A stretch of 64,000 bases of DNA from Patagioenas fasciata (lineage: Eukaryota; Chordata; Aves; Columbiformes; Columbidae), in NCBI RefSeq assembly GCF_037038585.1, contig NC_092521.1, forward strand, positions 77,056,398-77,120,397, written 5' to 3'. Shown here one piece after another: positions 32,501 through 44,300 of the stretch (the stretch's first letter is position 1; each line of letters begins with the position of its first letter). Below the pieces are notes generated by a model. The model did no database searches and had not been told where the DNA came from. It worked only from the letters and a program-made list of their open reading frames with translations. Made by a program: the position numbers and the translations under genes.

Positions 32501-35046
32501 TTAGATTTTTTTAAGACAGAGAAAGAAAACTACTTACTTTGATACAGGTAGTCAAAATGAAATTTACAATTAAAAATGCTTTCCATTTGCTTCTGTTGCC
32601 AAATACTCTTAATTAAACAAACAGTTCCAAGTAAACCTTGCAATAGGCCAAAATGCCACAGTGAAAACCACCCCACCCTGTTTCAGTGTTATTCTCAGAG
32701 AAGTGCAAGCTTGCAGTGAAAACTGGATGGCAAACACTGGCATCTAGTGGCTCACTGACACATCTTTGCAAGGCGCCGCTTGATCAAGGGTTTATCTGTT
32801 TCTTCTCTACTGGGATGTGCTTTGTGTTGAATCGATGAGTTACCACTTCCCACCAGAGCAAATGCATCTGATGTGCTCCAAACATGGTGCCTATCACATG
32901 AAAGCTCCTTCCCAAGCAAATGACTGTTAAGGTTCCTTTTGCTATGCCAGAGAAACAAAAGACAAGATGAAAATCTATGCCTGAACAAGCGTTGCTGCAT
33001 TTGTCTTCCAGGAAACTAGAACAAATGCACTTTTCCTTCTGCACATATATGTTTACTAAAGTAAAGTAAATGTTGTATCTTTCAGGCATTGCAGTGATTT
33101 CCAAATGACACACTGCAGCTCTACAGTCGTTTCTATTGGCAGTCCTACTTTTCCACTCGATCTTGGTGTGAACTCTCAAAGAGAGCCCCAGCCACAGGCT
33201 GGTCAGAAAACTCACTGAAAAATGAAACATAAATGAACTACTGAGCTGAGAGCAAAGGACAACATCATATTTGCAGATCTGTCAGCATATTTCTTATACA
33301 GCTTCTTAGGACAGTGCTGAAACAATCCAACATAAAAACAGGCATATTATTGTTCTTTGATCTGAGGAGTGGTGGTCAAGCACAGACAACTCACATCTCA
33401 CAATTAATCCTTTAACAAAACACTACATGAAGAACAAGGCTGGAGGCGGCATTAGAAGAGTCTTGGCCACAAAGAGGAGAAGGATAACATCAGAAAACGC
33501 AGGGAGAAAGTAGAGGGTAGATAGTGGGAAGGGAAGTGAAGGACTAGTGCTTTAAGAAACTCCTAAATTTTGCAGTGTTGATTTTCCAGTCCTAAAGAGA
33601 ACTAGAGCTGTGAGCACAACCGATTCAAGCAGAGAAAGTAGTTATACTCCAAAATATACATGGGAGGGAATATTAACAATTAAAAAAAAAAATCTTCACA
33701 GCAGTTCACAAGTAGAATGAAGGAAGTTGAAAGAGGAGACACAAGAGCAGCTCTCACATAAGAGCTGATAAAGTTTTCTAAGTATCTGCTTGCTACTTAC
33801 CTTCACTGTAGCCTGTACCTTCTTTTGCACTTTGAGCTCTAGCTTGCTTAACAATGTGAAACTGTAAATCTTTATCTGCAGGCAGAGAAGATAAAAACAT
33901 AACGGAACTTTTACATCAAGTACTTAGCAGGGTTAGTCTTTATTTCACAGCCTCTATTATGAGGCTTATGATGTGTTACAGAACACTGTAGTTTTATTTA
34001 TGCATAAGCGAGACTCTGACATTAAAATATAATTTTAATCTACTTAATTTTAACTGAGGGAAGGAAAAAAAAAAAATAGAGGATTTCCAGGTCACCGGAG
34101 GGATATGGAAAAAGAAATGTTTGTACATTGCAATTGTCTTCTGTACCATTACTATGTCCCCAAACTCTAAGTTTTTCACCTTTTGAGCAAGTGTTTTAAT
34201 ACACTTTCAGCACTTGATGCAAGGTGAACATTGGAAGAACCTGGAAAATAACCTAAGAGAGGGAAAAAAAGACCTGCCTTGAATTTTAAGATGAAAACAG
34301 CCACACCTACAGAACAGAATTACACAGTGATAGATGAGTAATGATGGCAAATTAAGGCAAAGCACAACAGTGAGAAAGTTAACCTACTGATGGAAACACT
34401 CAGTTTTCCTAAGAAGCCTTAGAGAATCTATGGCTGGCAAGGCAGAGGGCCGTGCTGTTGTGCTCCCGGGGCTCTTCCCTCGGCCTCTGTCCCCCCGGGG
34501 CTCTCCCTTCAGCCCCATCCCCTGACTCCCCCCGATCTCCCCTCAGTCCCAGCCGTCCCCCCCCGGCAAAGCCGCTCACCCATAGCGACGGTAGGAACCT
34601 TCAGGTTTTCATAGAAAAAGCTGGAGTCGTACATCTCAGCCTGCGGAACCAAGAGGCTCAATCAAGACACGGGGCCACCCCCAGGGACACCAGCTCTGGG
34701 CTCTCGCCGGGGCCACCCCGGCCCTGGCTCTCAGGCCGCGGCCACCCGCTCGGCTGGGCAGTCGACACCCCCAGACCAGGAGCGCCGTGTTCGCCCCCCC
34801 CGCCGCCGGCCCGGGCGCCCACCTCCTCCTCGGCGGAGTAGCCCATCTTGCGGAGCCGGCAGGACGTGGCGTGCCTCTCCAGCGACGCCCGGGGGACGCG
34901 GTGATGGACGTCGTAGGGGCACAGAGCCCACTCCACCTGCCAGCGAGACACGGGTCAGCGCGCACCACCCCCATCACCCCACCCGGCAGAACCCCCAAGC
35001 ACCGCCTTACCGGGTCCCCAAGCCACACTGCACTGGCGGCGGCCAT
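26512..35046 (-). CDS. SNRNP48: SNRNP48 (U11/U12 snRNP 48 kDa protein), complete coding region
   Basis: On the - strand, in coding order: 35046-35011, 34936-34823, 34640-34580, 33875-33801, 31154-30966, 30018-29897, 29445-29330, 28308-28144 and 26551-26512 (TAG 26514-26512). They make 918 bases, 305 residues. U11-48K is a minor (U12-type) spliceosome subunit; in human its CHHC zinc finger contacts the U11/5' splice site duplex. Here the finger is C18, H24, H34, C38 (spacing 5, 9, 3), within [12 protein letters not shown] and [12 protein letters not shown]. Later family blocks are [42 protein letters not shown] and [18 protein letters not shown]. The Arg/Ser-rich tail ends in HSHKRRK. The start ATG has an in-frame TGA 9 bases upstream and good context (G at -3 and +4). 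About 40 residues that precede the finger in human (339 residues) are absent. Confidence 0.95.
27080..27730 (+). mobile_element. CR1 LINE, 5'-truncated, in last SNRNP48 intron (antisense to the gene)
   Basis: About 650 bases of CR1 ORF2 C-terminus and 3' UTR, from AGCAGTGTGCTCTAGTGGCC to a TTTTCCAACCTAAATGGTGC and GTGATTCTA ending. The frame at 27114-27548 shows [20 protein letters not shown] and [18 protein letters not shown] before a frameshift; a second frame continues at 27425-27670. It is more eroded than the copy at 19498 and belongs to a different subfamily. It lies between SNRNP48 exons eight and nine. Confidence 0.95.
31425..31480. repeat. Possible ancient amniote LINE-like remnant
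   Basis: CATACTAGATTAGACCAAAA and the following bases resemble an old amniote repeat with CATACTGGGTCAGACCAA, better preserved at 58579. The copy is short and degenerate, within a SNRNP48 intron. Confidence 0.35.
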
Positions 35047-35420
35047 CGCGGTTCAGGGCTGACACCGAGACCTCGTGACGGGGGGGCGGTGCCAGCACCA
35101 TGTTTACTGAGGGCGCTCCTGCCGCAAAGGATGGTGGGGCTGTGGCGCCGTCTTGCCCAGCGGCGGGTTGCTGAGGGCGGCAGCCTCAGTCTCCTAGAGC
35201 GGGGAGGGGCCGCAGCGGCCCTGGCGCGGCACCCGGGAAAAGCCGGGGCGGAGAAGGGCACGGGGTTCGGTGCCAGCCTGCCCGCCATCACCTTCCGTCG
35301 CCTCCGGGTGGCGGCGACGACATACGCCAGGGCCCGCAGCGCGGCAAGCGGGCGCCGCCTACCGGCGGGAGGGAGCAACGGGGGAGGCCGCGGAACTCGG
35401 GGGAAACGCCGAGCCCGAAA
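34440..35420 (-). promoter_or_regulatory. CpG island spanning SNRNP48 promoter and exons 1-3
   Basis: A CpG-dense, GC-rich kilobase covers the first three coding exons and the region just upstream of the start codon at 35046. TATA-less CpG promoters are usual for housekeeping splicing genes. Long open frames on both strands (e.g. 35007-35432 on -, 35089-35463 on +) follow from the base composition and show no known domain. Whether a divergent + strand transcript starts here cannot be told. Confidence 0.75.
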
Positions 35421-35469
35421 TTGTGCCCCCAAATTGAGCCCCCAAAAGGCGCCTGCCTGTTAGTGACCA

Positions 35470-38400
35470 GGCAGGAGGAACATCAGTCTCCTCAGTGCCA
35501 TCGAGCCCCTGATACCAGTTTACCTCTTGCAACACGAGGGAGGAACGCGGTGCGAGAGGGCAGCACCTCTAACAGCCTCCTGCCGTGGGCTGCTGCTGTC
35601 CCAAAAACAGGGCTCCTTCCGGTGTGCGAACAAACGAGCCAAATTTAGCACACGGAGGGGAGATACTTATTACATAGTCATGCAAGTCTGGATGCTGGAA
35701 TAAAGCCAGCATGCCAGCGAGAAAAGTAAAAGGCATCATATACAAAATCTTGTCACTACATTCATGCCCTAAAGAGCCACTTGGTTACACATTTGTATAC
35801 TGCATTATGTAATCCTTGTAGTGTATAATGAGGAGCACTCAGCTAAAGGACACTTTATCCAACAGTCTTGAGCTATGTGTTAAAGCAAGACTCAACTAAT
35901 CGTGCAGGCTTTAAAATGTCTAAAGCTGCAAGGTCAGCAGCGTCTGAAGTTCGTGATCAGCTGTTTTGCAAGTCACTCTTTGTTATATGAACAGACCGAC
36001 CTAAAGCTGAAAGGATGTGCATATCGCTAGGTTAGCAACTGCAGACAGGATTAATTCTTTTCAGTGGTGACAACACTACATGAGGGGGTCTGTAAGGAGC
36101 TCTCCGTGCAGTGCAGGGCCAGGATGTGTGTTTCTCCACAGTAAAAGGATGGGTGTGGGAGGCAACTGTGTGGCTGCAGCATACCCCAGAGAGCCCTGCC
36201 CACCTGGCTAAAATTACAAGAGCCTAGAATCTCCCCTAGAGACTGAATGAGCATCGGGCCTCAATAAGACTAACACAGCATGAGGAAAGAACGCATGTCC
36301 CAAGGAATAAATTTTGTGTGATTGACATTTGTGCTTACCTATTTTTGTCATCTATGAGAAAAGCACATATGACTAGAAGGAAGAGTGCATTTGACAAGGG
36401 GGATGGGGAGGAAGCACAACAGATGTAGCTGCCAGAATGACTCTTGTGCATCTGCTTTCGTTAGCAGATTACAGCCCGTTCTCTCCTGCACAGTGAATTT
36501 GAGACTCAGCTGGGATTTTAGCCCTTTGAGAGATCTGCTGTCTCTAACTACGTTTGCCTGAGGATCTTTGACTTTGTATGATACAGAACACTTATAGTTG
36601 AAGACTTCCCAGCTGCCCTTGCAATTTCATCTGTGCCGTACTAAAATATCCTCACTAACATTAGCACATTTTGTCAAAAGAGTAATAAGAACAGCTGTGC
36701 AAAATTGTTCTAACCATCTCCACTGTAAAATACCATTTCTTCAAAATTATGGAAGCTGGACAAAATAACCAAGCAGATTAATTTTTTAAGAGTAACGATT
36801 AAACAACATTTTGATTTTTTTTAACTTACAAATTAAATTAATAGTTAAGAATCGTTGTCAGAATAGATGTTTTGCTCTACTAAGCAACAACATTTTGAAT
36901 TATTAAAACTTATCTCAGAGGTTTCTTTTCCCCTAAAAATACCAGTTTTTGGGATCATGAAGCAAAAAATGTTGTCTCTTATTTTTTCTATCCTTCGTAG
37001 GTTTGGGGCAATGCCAGAGAAACAAACAAACCACCGAGATGAATGTTTTCCATTCCAGAGCTCTGGGAAAAGCCTCCATCCTGTGATACAGCACATCAGT
37101 TAGAAGGCAGATTATGCTAGGAAGTCTGCTCGTCCCAACATCCAGGTAACGTTGCAGCTCTTCTACTGGGCAGCAGAAACGTGCCTTGACTAATGGAAAT
37201 GAGGCTGCAACGTGGAGAGTGAATGCTCAGCAAACAGTGTCCAGATCACTGTTTGGGACCCAGAGAGATGGACTCACAGTATCCTGGCTCTGGAAAGGAG
37301 CAGAAACCCTCTTTAGGGTCTTGAAAACTGCCTGATGGATGCATTAGCACAGACCACAGCAGGGCCTGGAACAGCACAGGACTAAGATTCAGCCTTTTGA
37401 AATAGGTTTACAAGGAAATCAAGGACAATAGATGAACCAAGGCCTTTTAGTACACAAGGTACTTTGCCACTCTATGTTCTGGCCGCAACCTTTCCAGAAG
37501 CAAACTGGCTGATGAGAAAGAGGATGACAGCTTACACAAGCTCTCAGCACCACTTTCCCTTCCAGGCTGGGGTGCGCTTATGTTGGTTTCCCATCAGCTG
37601 TGGGGTGGGATCACCACAGACTTTAAGCTACATCGTCTTCCGCAGCTGATTCTCTTCCCTCTGTGGCATAACCTCTTCTCTTGCACCCCAGCACTGTGCT
37701 GCCTGCAGGACAGACACGTTGGGATTTTGTCATCAAATAATGTGATTAATAATGTATCATCAAGTTGAATACATCTTGATCTCTGTAGCACCCCTGAGGA
37801 GAGGAAACTCCACAGCTGCATTTCCCCAGGCAGGACTGTCACCTGGTTGCAGCTTCCCAGAACAGGAGTACAAGAGTGTGGCCCAGTCCTTTTGCAAAGC
37901 TGCAACACGGAGTATGCTGCTCGTGTGACAAAGCGTTTTCCAGAGGCTTTTTCTGGGCAATACTGATCTCCAAAGAAAGTCTCTGTGGGAACCAACCACA
38001 GATGTCCTCAGTATGCACGTTTCTGGATGGGGTAAGGGCCAGGGAGCAGGGCAAAGTAAGCCTAAGGATGAAAAGAAACTTCTTGGGACTACTCAAAAGC
38101 CAAAGTGGAAGCAGCCCAGTTTATGACCCCAGAGAGGCCATGCAGGCCTGGCAGGCAGAAAAGACAGCTTTTGACCTGCATCTGTGACAGATTTTTGCTG
38201 GGCTGCACCCCAACATATTTGACAAAGTTGTAACCAAGTTCTCAGCATCTAGCCTAGCAAAGACCACGGAGTAAAGCAGCCAGCGCCTGGCAGACCATGG
38301 TCTGTCCTGCAGCAGGGATTGCTCCTCCAGGGCATGCACGTCGAACAAGGAGGTGGGGGTTCCCGGCACCCCGGTGGTGAGATTGACCATACTCATCTCA

Positions 38401-40270
38401 GAGCAGCTCTGCTGGTTTGCTGTTGTAGTGATACCACCTCTTCCCCCTTGCTCCTAGAGCCCACATGTCAAACTTATTTTCTCCAGAGAAGGAGATGTGG
38501 TATCCAGGCTGATAGCGTGGGTGTCACTCAACAAAAACTACTAAACCAGAGAGAGATTTTTTGTAAAGATGAAGCATGCAGACACTTGAATTTCAGTTTT
38601 TTGTCATTGCTGCTGTTACTCCCTGCTATCTTAGACTTCAGATAAGATGCCACACCCAAAATCTGTAGCACAGATTCAGCTGAATCAGCTTTGTTTTCTA
38701 CAGGGACATGAGGTGAATTTCTCTAGCACACATGAATAAATTTATAGAAATATTCTTCATGGCACAGACAGATTTTTCAAAATTGTCTTCACCAGACCCC
38801 TGACCAGAGTTTAATTTTCATCATTTGCTCTCTGACCTGTAGTTTTGTTGCCGTTCCAGCTCATCCGAAAGTGCCAGTGTGGAGCAGTACAGGTGCTGAT
38901 GACAACCAGAGAAACCAGAGAATGCTCAGACCTCACTGGTTCCTCTGCTAGGGGAATGAAGCTGATCTGTTCCTTCAGCTGTGTACCCCTCCAAGCTTGT
39001 TACAAGTTCTTGGCTCCTGGATCTTGATGCTTATTCTTTCGTAGCTTAGTCCAGTTCACAATTACAGCCTAAGGTATATTTTACAAACTGCAGTACACTG
39101 GACACTTCCAAATTGATTTATAGGTGCCAACTCTAGCAGCTGTTAGTACCTTATTGATTCCTCTTTCTGCATCTCCTTGTGATCTCTCATGGATTCATCA
39201 GATGTGGATCAGTTTATCAGGTTGGTATAATCCTTATCATTAAAGATAAAGCAATTGAAAGCTTGCTGTTGCCCCAATGTGCCAGATTCGTGTGGAAGCT
39301 ATGTAACCATCCGTGTCTAAACATAGTGACAAGACATATCGCTGTAGGAATATTGACAGAAAACATTCTCACTTGACAGAACTGGAAATGCACCATTGAA
39401 CAGCCAGAAGTAAATTCAATGTCCTCTTGCATGCTGAAGTTTAAATATGTGTGATTTTGAGCTTGTATGGGGTTTTCTCTTTAAGCCCTACCACCTTCAC
39501 AGTTGCAGCACTGTGATCCTTGACCCTTTGCCTGCTATCTCTGCCCTTTGCTCTTAGCTTTCCAACTGGGCAGTACCTGCTACCTGCATGAGGTCAAGGT
39601 TCCTCACCTGCCTTTTCCTTCTGGGTTCTCAGTGGCCTGGCAGGCACAGTCTGGCATCTACTTTCAGCACATTAATTTATTTAGCACCCACTGTGATTAA
39701 GCATTATCCCTTCGAAGAATGAGAGCCCCTTCCGCACTTTTTTTTCACAAATACTGCTGAGATGGAAACCAACTAAACAAAAATGTGGCGGAGACTCCAT
39801 AACTGGAAATTGGAAACTTCTAGCCAGTGACTTGGCCGCTGCTTATGCTTAGCTGTGTGCCACAGGTGTGGAGACCCTTCCAGCTTGGGGATGCTTGTGC
39901 TCTTTGCCAGAAAGGACAGAGCAGCCTGCAGTTTTCTTTTAAAAGCACACTATTGAAGTGCAATTGTCTGTTTGAAATTAAGAGGTAACAATAGACTCAT
40001 CTACTTGCTGTTGCCATGTGTCAGTCTTCTTGGAGAGACTTTACAGCTCTGTGCTTGATGTGAGGCTTTGTAACATGTCCCAGGCAGGAGCTCGGGTGCT
40101 GCCTTAGCTGCTGAGCAGTGTTGTCTTGCCTAGGGATTGCTCCTTACTAGTGACTATGGGCTGAGCAAGAGAGGCCAAGCTGTGCATAGCCCCATGTTGC
40201 ACTGCAAGCTGCTGCGCTTTGCTGACCAGGGCTACAAAGCCACTGCCAAGGTCAGCCAGCTGATGCCAAT
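35470..40270. other. Intergenic stretch, no gene recognised
   Basis: Beyond the SNRNP48 CpG island the sequence is ordinary mid-AT DNA. The longest frames (37594-37995 on -, 37876-38187 and 38319-38645 on +) overlap one another, lack domains and do not fit splice sites into a conserved product. No clear interspersed repeat was recognised. Confidence 0.5.
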
Positions 40271-40300
40271 GAAGAGGCAGCCAGATATTTTTGATTTGCG

Positions 40301-41319
40301 TGGTAAGGTTTTGGTAGTGGGGGGGGCTACAAGGTGGCTTCTGTGAGAAGCTGCCAGAAGCTTCCCCCATGTCTGACAGAGCCAATACCACCCAGCTCCA
40401 AGATAGACCCACTGCTGGCCAATGCCGAGCCCATCAGTGATGATGATGGCACCTCTGTGATAATATATTCAAGAACGAGAAAATGTTACTGTGCAATTGC
40501 AGCCAGAGAGAGGGGTGAGAGTATGTGATAAACAGCTCTGCAGACACCAAGGCCAATAAAGAAGGATGGGAGAAGATGCTCCAGGTGCCAGAGCAGAGAT
40601 TCCCCTGCAGCCCGTGGTGCAGACCATGATAAGGCCGGCTGTCCCTTGCAGCCCATGAAGGTCCATGGTGAAGCAGAGATCCACCTGCAGCCCAGGGATT
40701 ACCCTATGCTGCATCAGGCTCCTGACAGTGGAGCCTCTGGGCCTATAGAGAAAGGAGCCCACGCTGGAGCAGGCTTGCTCGCAGGACTTGTTACCCCATG
40801 GAAGGGACTGCTGGAGCAGTTTGTGAAGAACTGCAGCCTATGGGAAGGACCAACATTGGAGAAGTTAATGGAGAACTGCCTCCTGTGGGAGGGACCCAAG
40901 TCTGGAGCAGGAGAAGAGTGTGAGGAGTCCTCCCCTTGAAAAGAAGGAGCAACGGAGACAAGATACGATGAACTGATCGCAATCCCCATTCCCCATCCAC
41001 CTCTGCTGCTCAGGGGGAAGAGGTACAGAATTCAGGAGTAAAGTTGAGCCTGGGAAGAAGGGAGGGGTGGAGGGAAGGTCTTTTAACATTTGTTTTTATT
41101 GCTCATTACCCTACTCTGACCTGATTGGCAATAAATTAAATTAATTTTTCCGAGTTGAGTCTGTTTTGCCTGTGATGGTAATTGGTGAGTGACATGCATG
41201 TCCCTATCTCGACCCATGAACCTTTCGTTCCATTTCCCCTCCCCTGTCCAGTTGAGGAGGGGGAGTAATAGAGCAGCTTTGGTGGGCACCTGACATCCAG
41301 CCAGGGTGAACCCACCACA
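40301..41319 (+). mobile_element. Endogenous retrovirus LTR, solo-type, about 1 kb
   Basis: The element runs from TGGTAAGGTTTTGGTAGTGG to a GGGTGAACCCACCACA ending, so it has TG...CA ends. A TATA-like TAATATATTC sits at 40461-40470 and AATAAA at 41130-41135, both reading on +. The text, including GAAGCTTCCCCCATGTCTGA and TTATCTCGACCC-like U5 sequence, resembles an LTR family I recall as common in neoavian genomes. No gag, pol or env sequence lies on either side, so it looks like a recombined single LTR. I could not find a matching target-site duplication, so the outer ends may be off by some bases. The ERV class is left open. Confidence 0.8.
40745..40920 (+). repeat. Imperfect tandem units of about 44 bp inside the LTR
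   Basis: The block repeats a theme of GGGAC, CTGGAGCAG, TGAAGAACTGC and CCTGTGGGA three to four times with drift, for example at 40801-40843 and 40846-40889. Such internal units vary in number between LTR copies. Confidence 0.65.
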
Positions 41320-44300
41320 CCTGACATCTGACGTAATATTGTACAAGTGTGCACCCCTTCTGGAAATACCCACAGGTCCTTTGGATTGCAGGTAGCCTCA
41401 GGCTGCAGCCCTGAAGGTATCAACATGAGGACAGGTGTACCAGATTTGGGAGAGGTGTGAGGGAGGCTGGAGCAGAGCCTCCTGTGTCAAAGTTATAAAC
41501 CAGGACATTAGATAAAGGTGCTGGGTATGTTCAACAGAGGTGGTCACCTAACAGTGCTGTTTCTGTGAGGAGGTCTGAGGTCAGGATTTAAATGTCCAGT
41601 GAGCAAAAGACAGCAGAGACACCCGTAACATGTGGCCATCTCCAAAAAAGTTATGTTTTACTGCCACTTGGCTTCATTTTCTGCAGACAGGTCCCCACTC
41701 CAGAGCAAGAATTCAGCAGAGCAAGAATTCAGTATTTGTTAATTTGTTATGTGCCTGAAAGGTGTTATCCAAATTACATTTCGCTCCTTCTGACAATGCA
41801 TTTAAGGCTACAGCAGCAGATGAATGCTGCTGCATGTGTCAATGCCCTGACTTTCTGCCAGGCCTTTGTCCTTGGGTCGCTGTCACCTTTGCCTGCTGTG
41901 CATTAATAGGATTGTATTTCCTCAGCATGGGGAACCTGCCCAGCTGATCACCTGCCAAAGATCAGCTGGAGCAGATGGTTGCCTTGCTGCCCACCCAACC
42001 CTTTGTCAGTGGGACACATGGAGGTGCCTTCCAGGGAGGGGCACCGTCCCTCCCTTTGTGCCACATGCAACCTCTGGAGCACCTCCTGCTGCCAGGCAAG
42101 CCAGCTGACCCTCAGCTGACCTACATCACTGCACTGCAGCCAGCTGGAGCCCTTCCACGCTCCAGCAGATGAACTGCAACGTGGGGCAAGGCAATGAGGA
42201 GTTGAAAGAGCACAGACCTTACAGAGCGCTCATCACTGACACTGTTTCAAAGGCTTTATAGCAACGCAGAAGTCATGTGTCAACCACATATTACAGCTGA
42301 TGCTCAAGTCCCCCTTCCGTTTGCCATGTGGGCATGTCCTAAGTGTGGCCTACTTGGTGCTGGTACAGGGAACTCCAGCTCCTCTCCTGGGGGCCTCGTG
42401 TATGGCCCAGGCCCCATGGCAGCTTCACCTGTGTGGTGCCAGCAGGCAATGTCTGGATGCATGCAGATCGAGTCACTTGCTTTTGCTGCATCTGCAGACT
42501 TGTACAGCTTAAGAGGTTGCTTTGAAAATGTGGCCTATCACGTTCAGCACTCTAAGTGAAGTGAGTAATTATAGCTGTCCCTAGGTGTTGCCATTTCTTC
42601 TCATAAGGGTATGTGAAACAATCAGTATTACTTTAAACTGAAGCATTATTTCAAAGGAAGTCCACAGGAAGGAGAAACTTACTCACCCACAACAATTTCT
42701 TTGGAAAAAAGAGTCATCAGATGTGACAGGCGAGGTTTTATAATAGGCTTAATATCCTGGGTGTGGATTTGCAAGTGCTGCCTACAAGCATCCTTCCTCT
42801 TGCAGAAGGATTAGCATGGGATTACAGATGCCCTTTGAAGATATTGGCGTATGCTCAGATGGTCACACCATCTCAGGCTTCCCAAGCACTTGGGGGCGGG
42901 GGGAAGGAGAAAGCGAGTGCAGAAGAGAGATGGAGATCCTGCTCAATAATTGCCAATGGGCAGAACACAATATGGCTTTGGCTCTCAATGGGACTCATAA
43001 TTCAAGATCACTGTATTTGCTGAGCTCATCAGTGATGGAATTTCAACAGGCTCAGTGCAAAAACTGCACACCAGCAGCATCACATTTGGAAACTCAGCCT
43101 CTTGGCTGAGACACGAAACAGAAGTGCTGCTTGTTTGTGGTCAGAAATGACCCTCAGGCACTTGTGTGTGTTTGAATTACAGTGTCAAACTCCATGTCCT
43201 GGCCAGCGTCCCTTGACTCTAAACACAGAAGTCATCATGAGTTTACAGTTGAAGTTCTGTGCTCACCACAAACACACTGTGGTCTCCACATCGCCCTGTT
43301 CCTGACTGTGGGCTTCTTTCCACCCTCTGTTACTTCTTTGCAGGCTTTTCCCCCATTTCCTCCCCTGTCGGGCCCATGGTTTTGCTGTCCTCTCCACCCC
43401 TTCTGTATCCCTGCCCATCATGTCAGCAGTTCTGTGCTCCCAGGTCTTTCTGATTCTATTCACTGATGCTCAAAACTTTCACTGGAAAGCAGGAACTGCT
43501 CCACTGTGCTGTTACAGTATTACCTCCAAACAAGAAACATTCCTCAGCTGAGCAAAACACCCCAATTCGCTGAGCCCATCATTATTTCTGCAGCTCTGTA
43601 CTGTCTTGCTGCATGTCCTCTCACAGGTGCTTGGTCTCTCGCAAGGCACAGCCTTGCACAACAAACAGTGACCTGGCTGTAGCGAAAAGAAAAAGCAACC
43701 TCATTCACTTCACTGGTTGCATCTTCCATCCCAGCACACATATGCAGCACCCCAGGACACGCTTCCCTGCAAGTGTGCATGAAAAATAAGGTTATTTTCT
43801 TTCAGTGGTTGTTTATTCCGCTTCACAGACACTCAGGCAAGAACCTCACATATGCTGTTCTTCGTGACTGTCAAATGCACTGTGCAGTATGGTGTCTCAC
43901 CTCAAATATATCTCTGGGCCACCACAGCAGAAGCAATATAGAAATAGTAACAGGACATATCTTAAGACAACAGCTCCATTCATATCAGCAGAAGCTATAG
44001 CCGAAGCAAAAGCATGTCAGTAATCAACCCAGTGTCCACCTAATACATACACATAGTCATAAGCTGTGCTAAAAGAGCTGCTTTAAAACTACATCATTTA
44101 AGCTGCAAACTCAGATGTAGGAAAGCCACATTTCTAGCTGAGAGTCCACAGGCTGTCATGTCTGTGGCAGGCATGGAGAACAGCGGTGCCTTGGCGGGTG
44201 CGCGGCAGATTGTGCCCGTATGTATTGTATGTGGCAATTCGCTGACAGAATGAGCTGAATTAAGATGTCGTGCACAGCTGTGAATTACAAAACTATCGGT

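Noticed and set aside
35007-35463. Long frames on both strands upstream of SNRNP48 as a missing first exon or divergent gene
   Set aside because: Neither translation resembles the human SNRNP48 N-terminus or any known protein, and both are base-composition effects. The possibility of a different first exon is kept as a finding.
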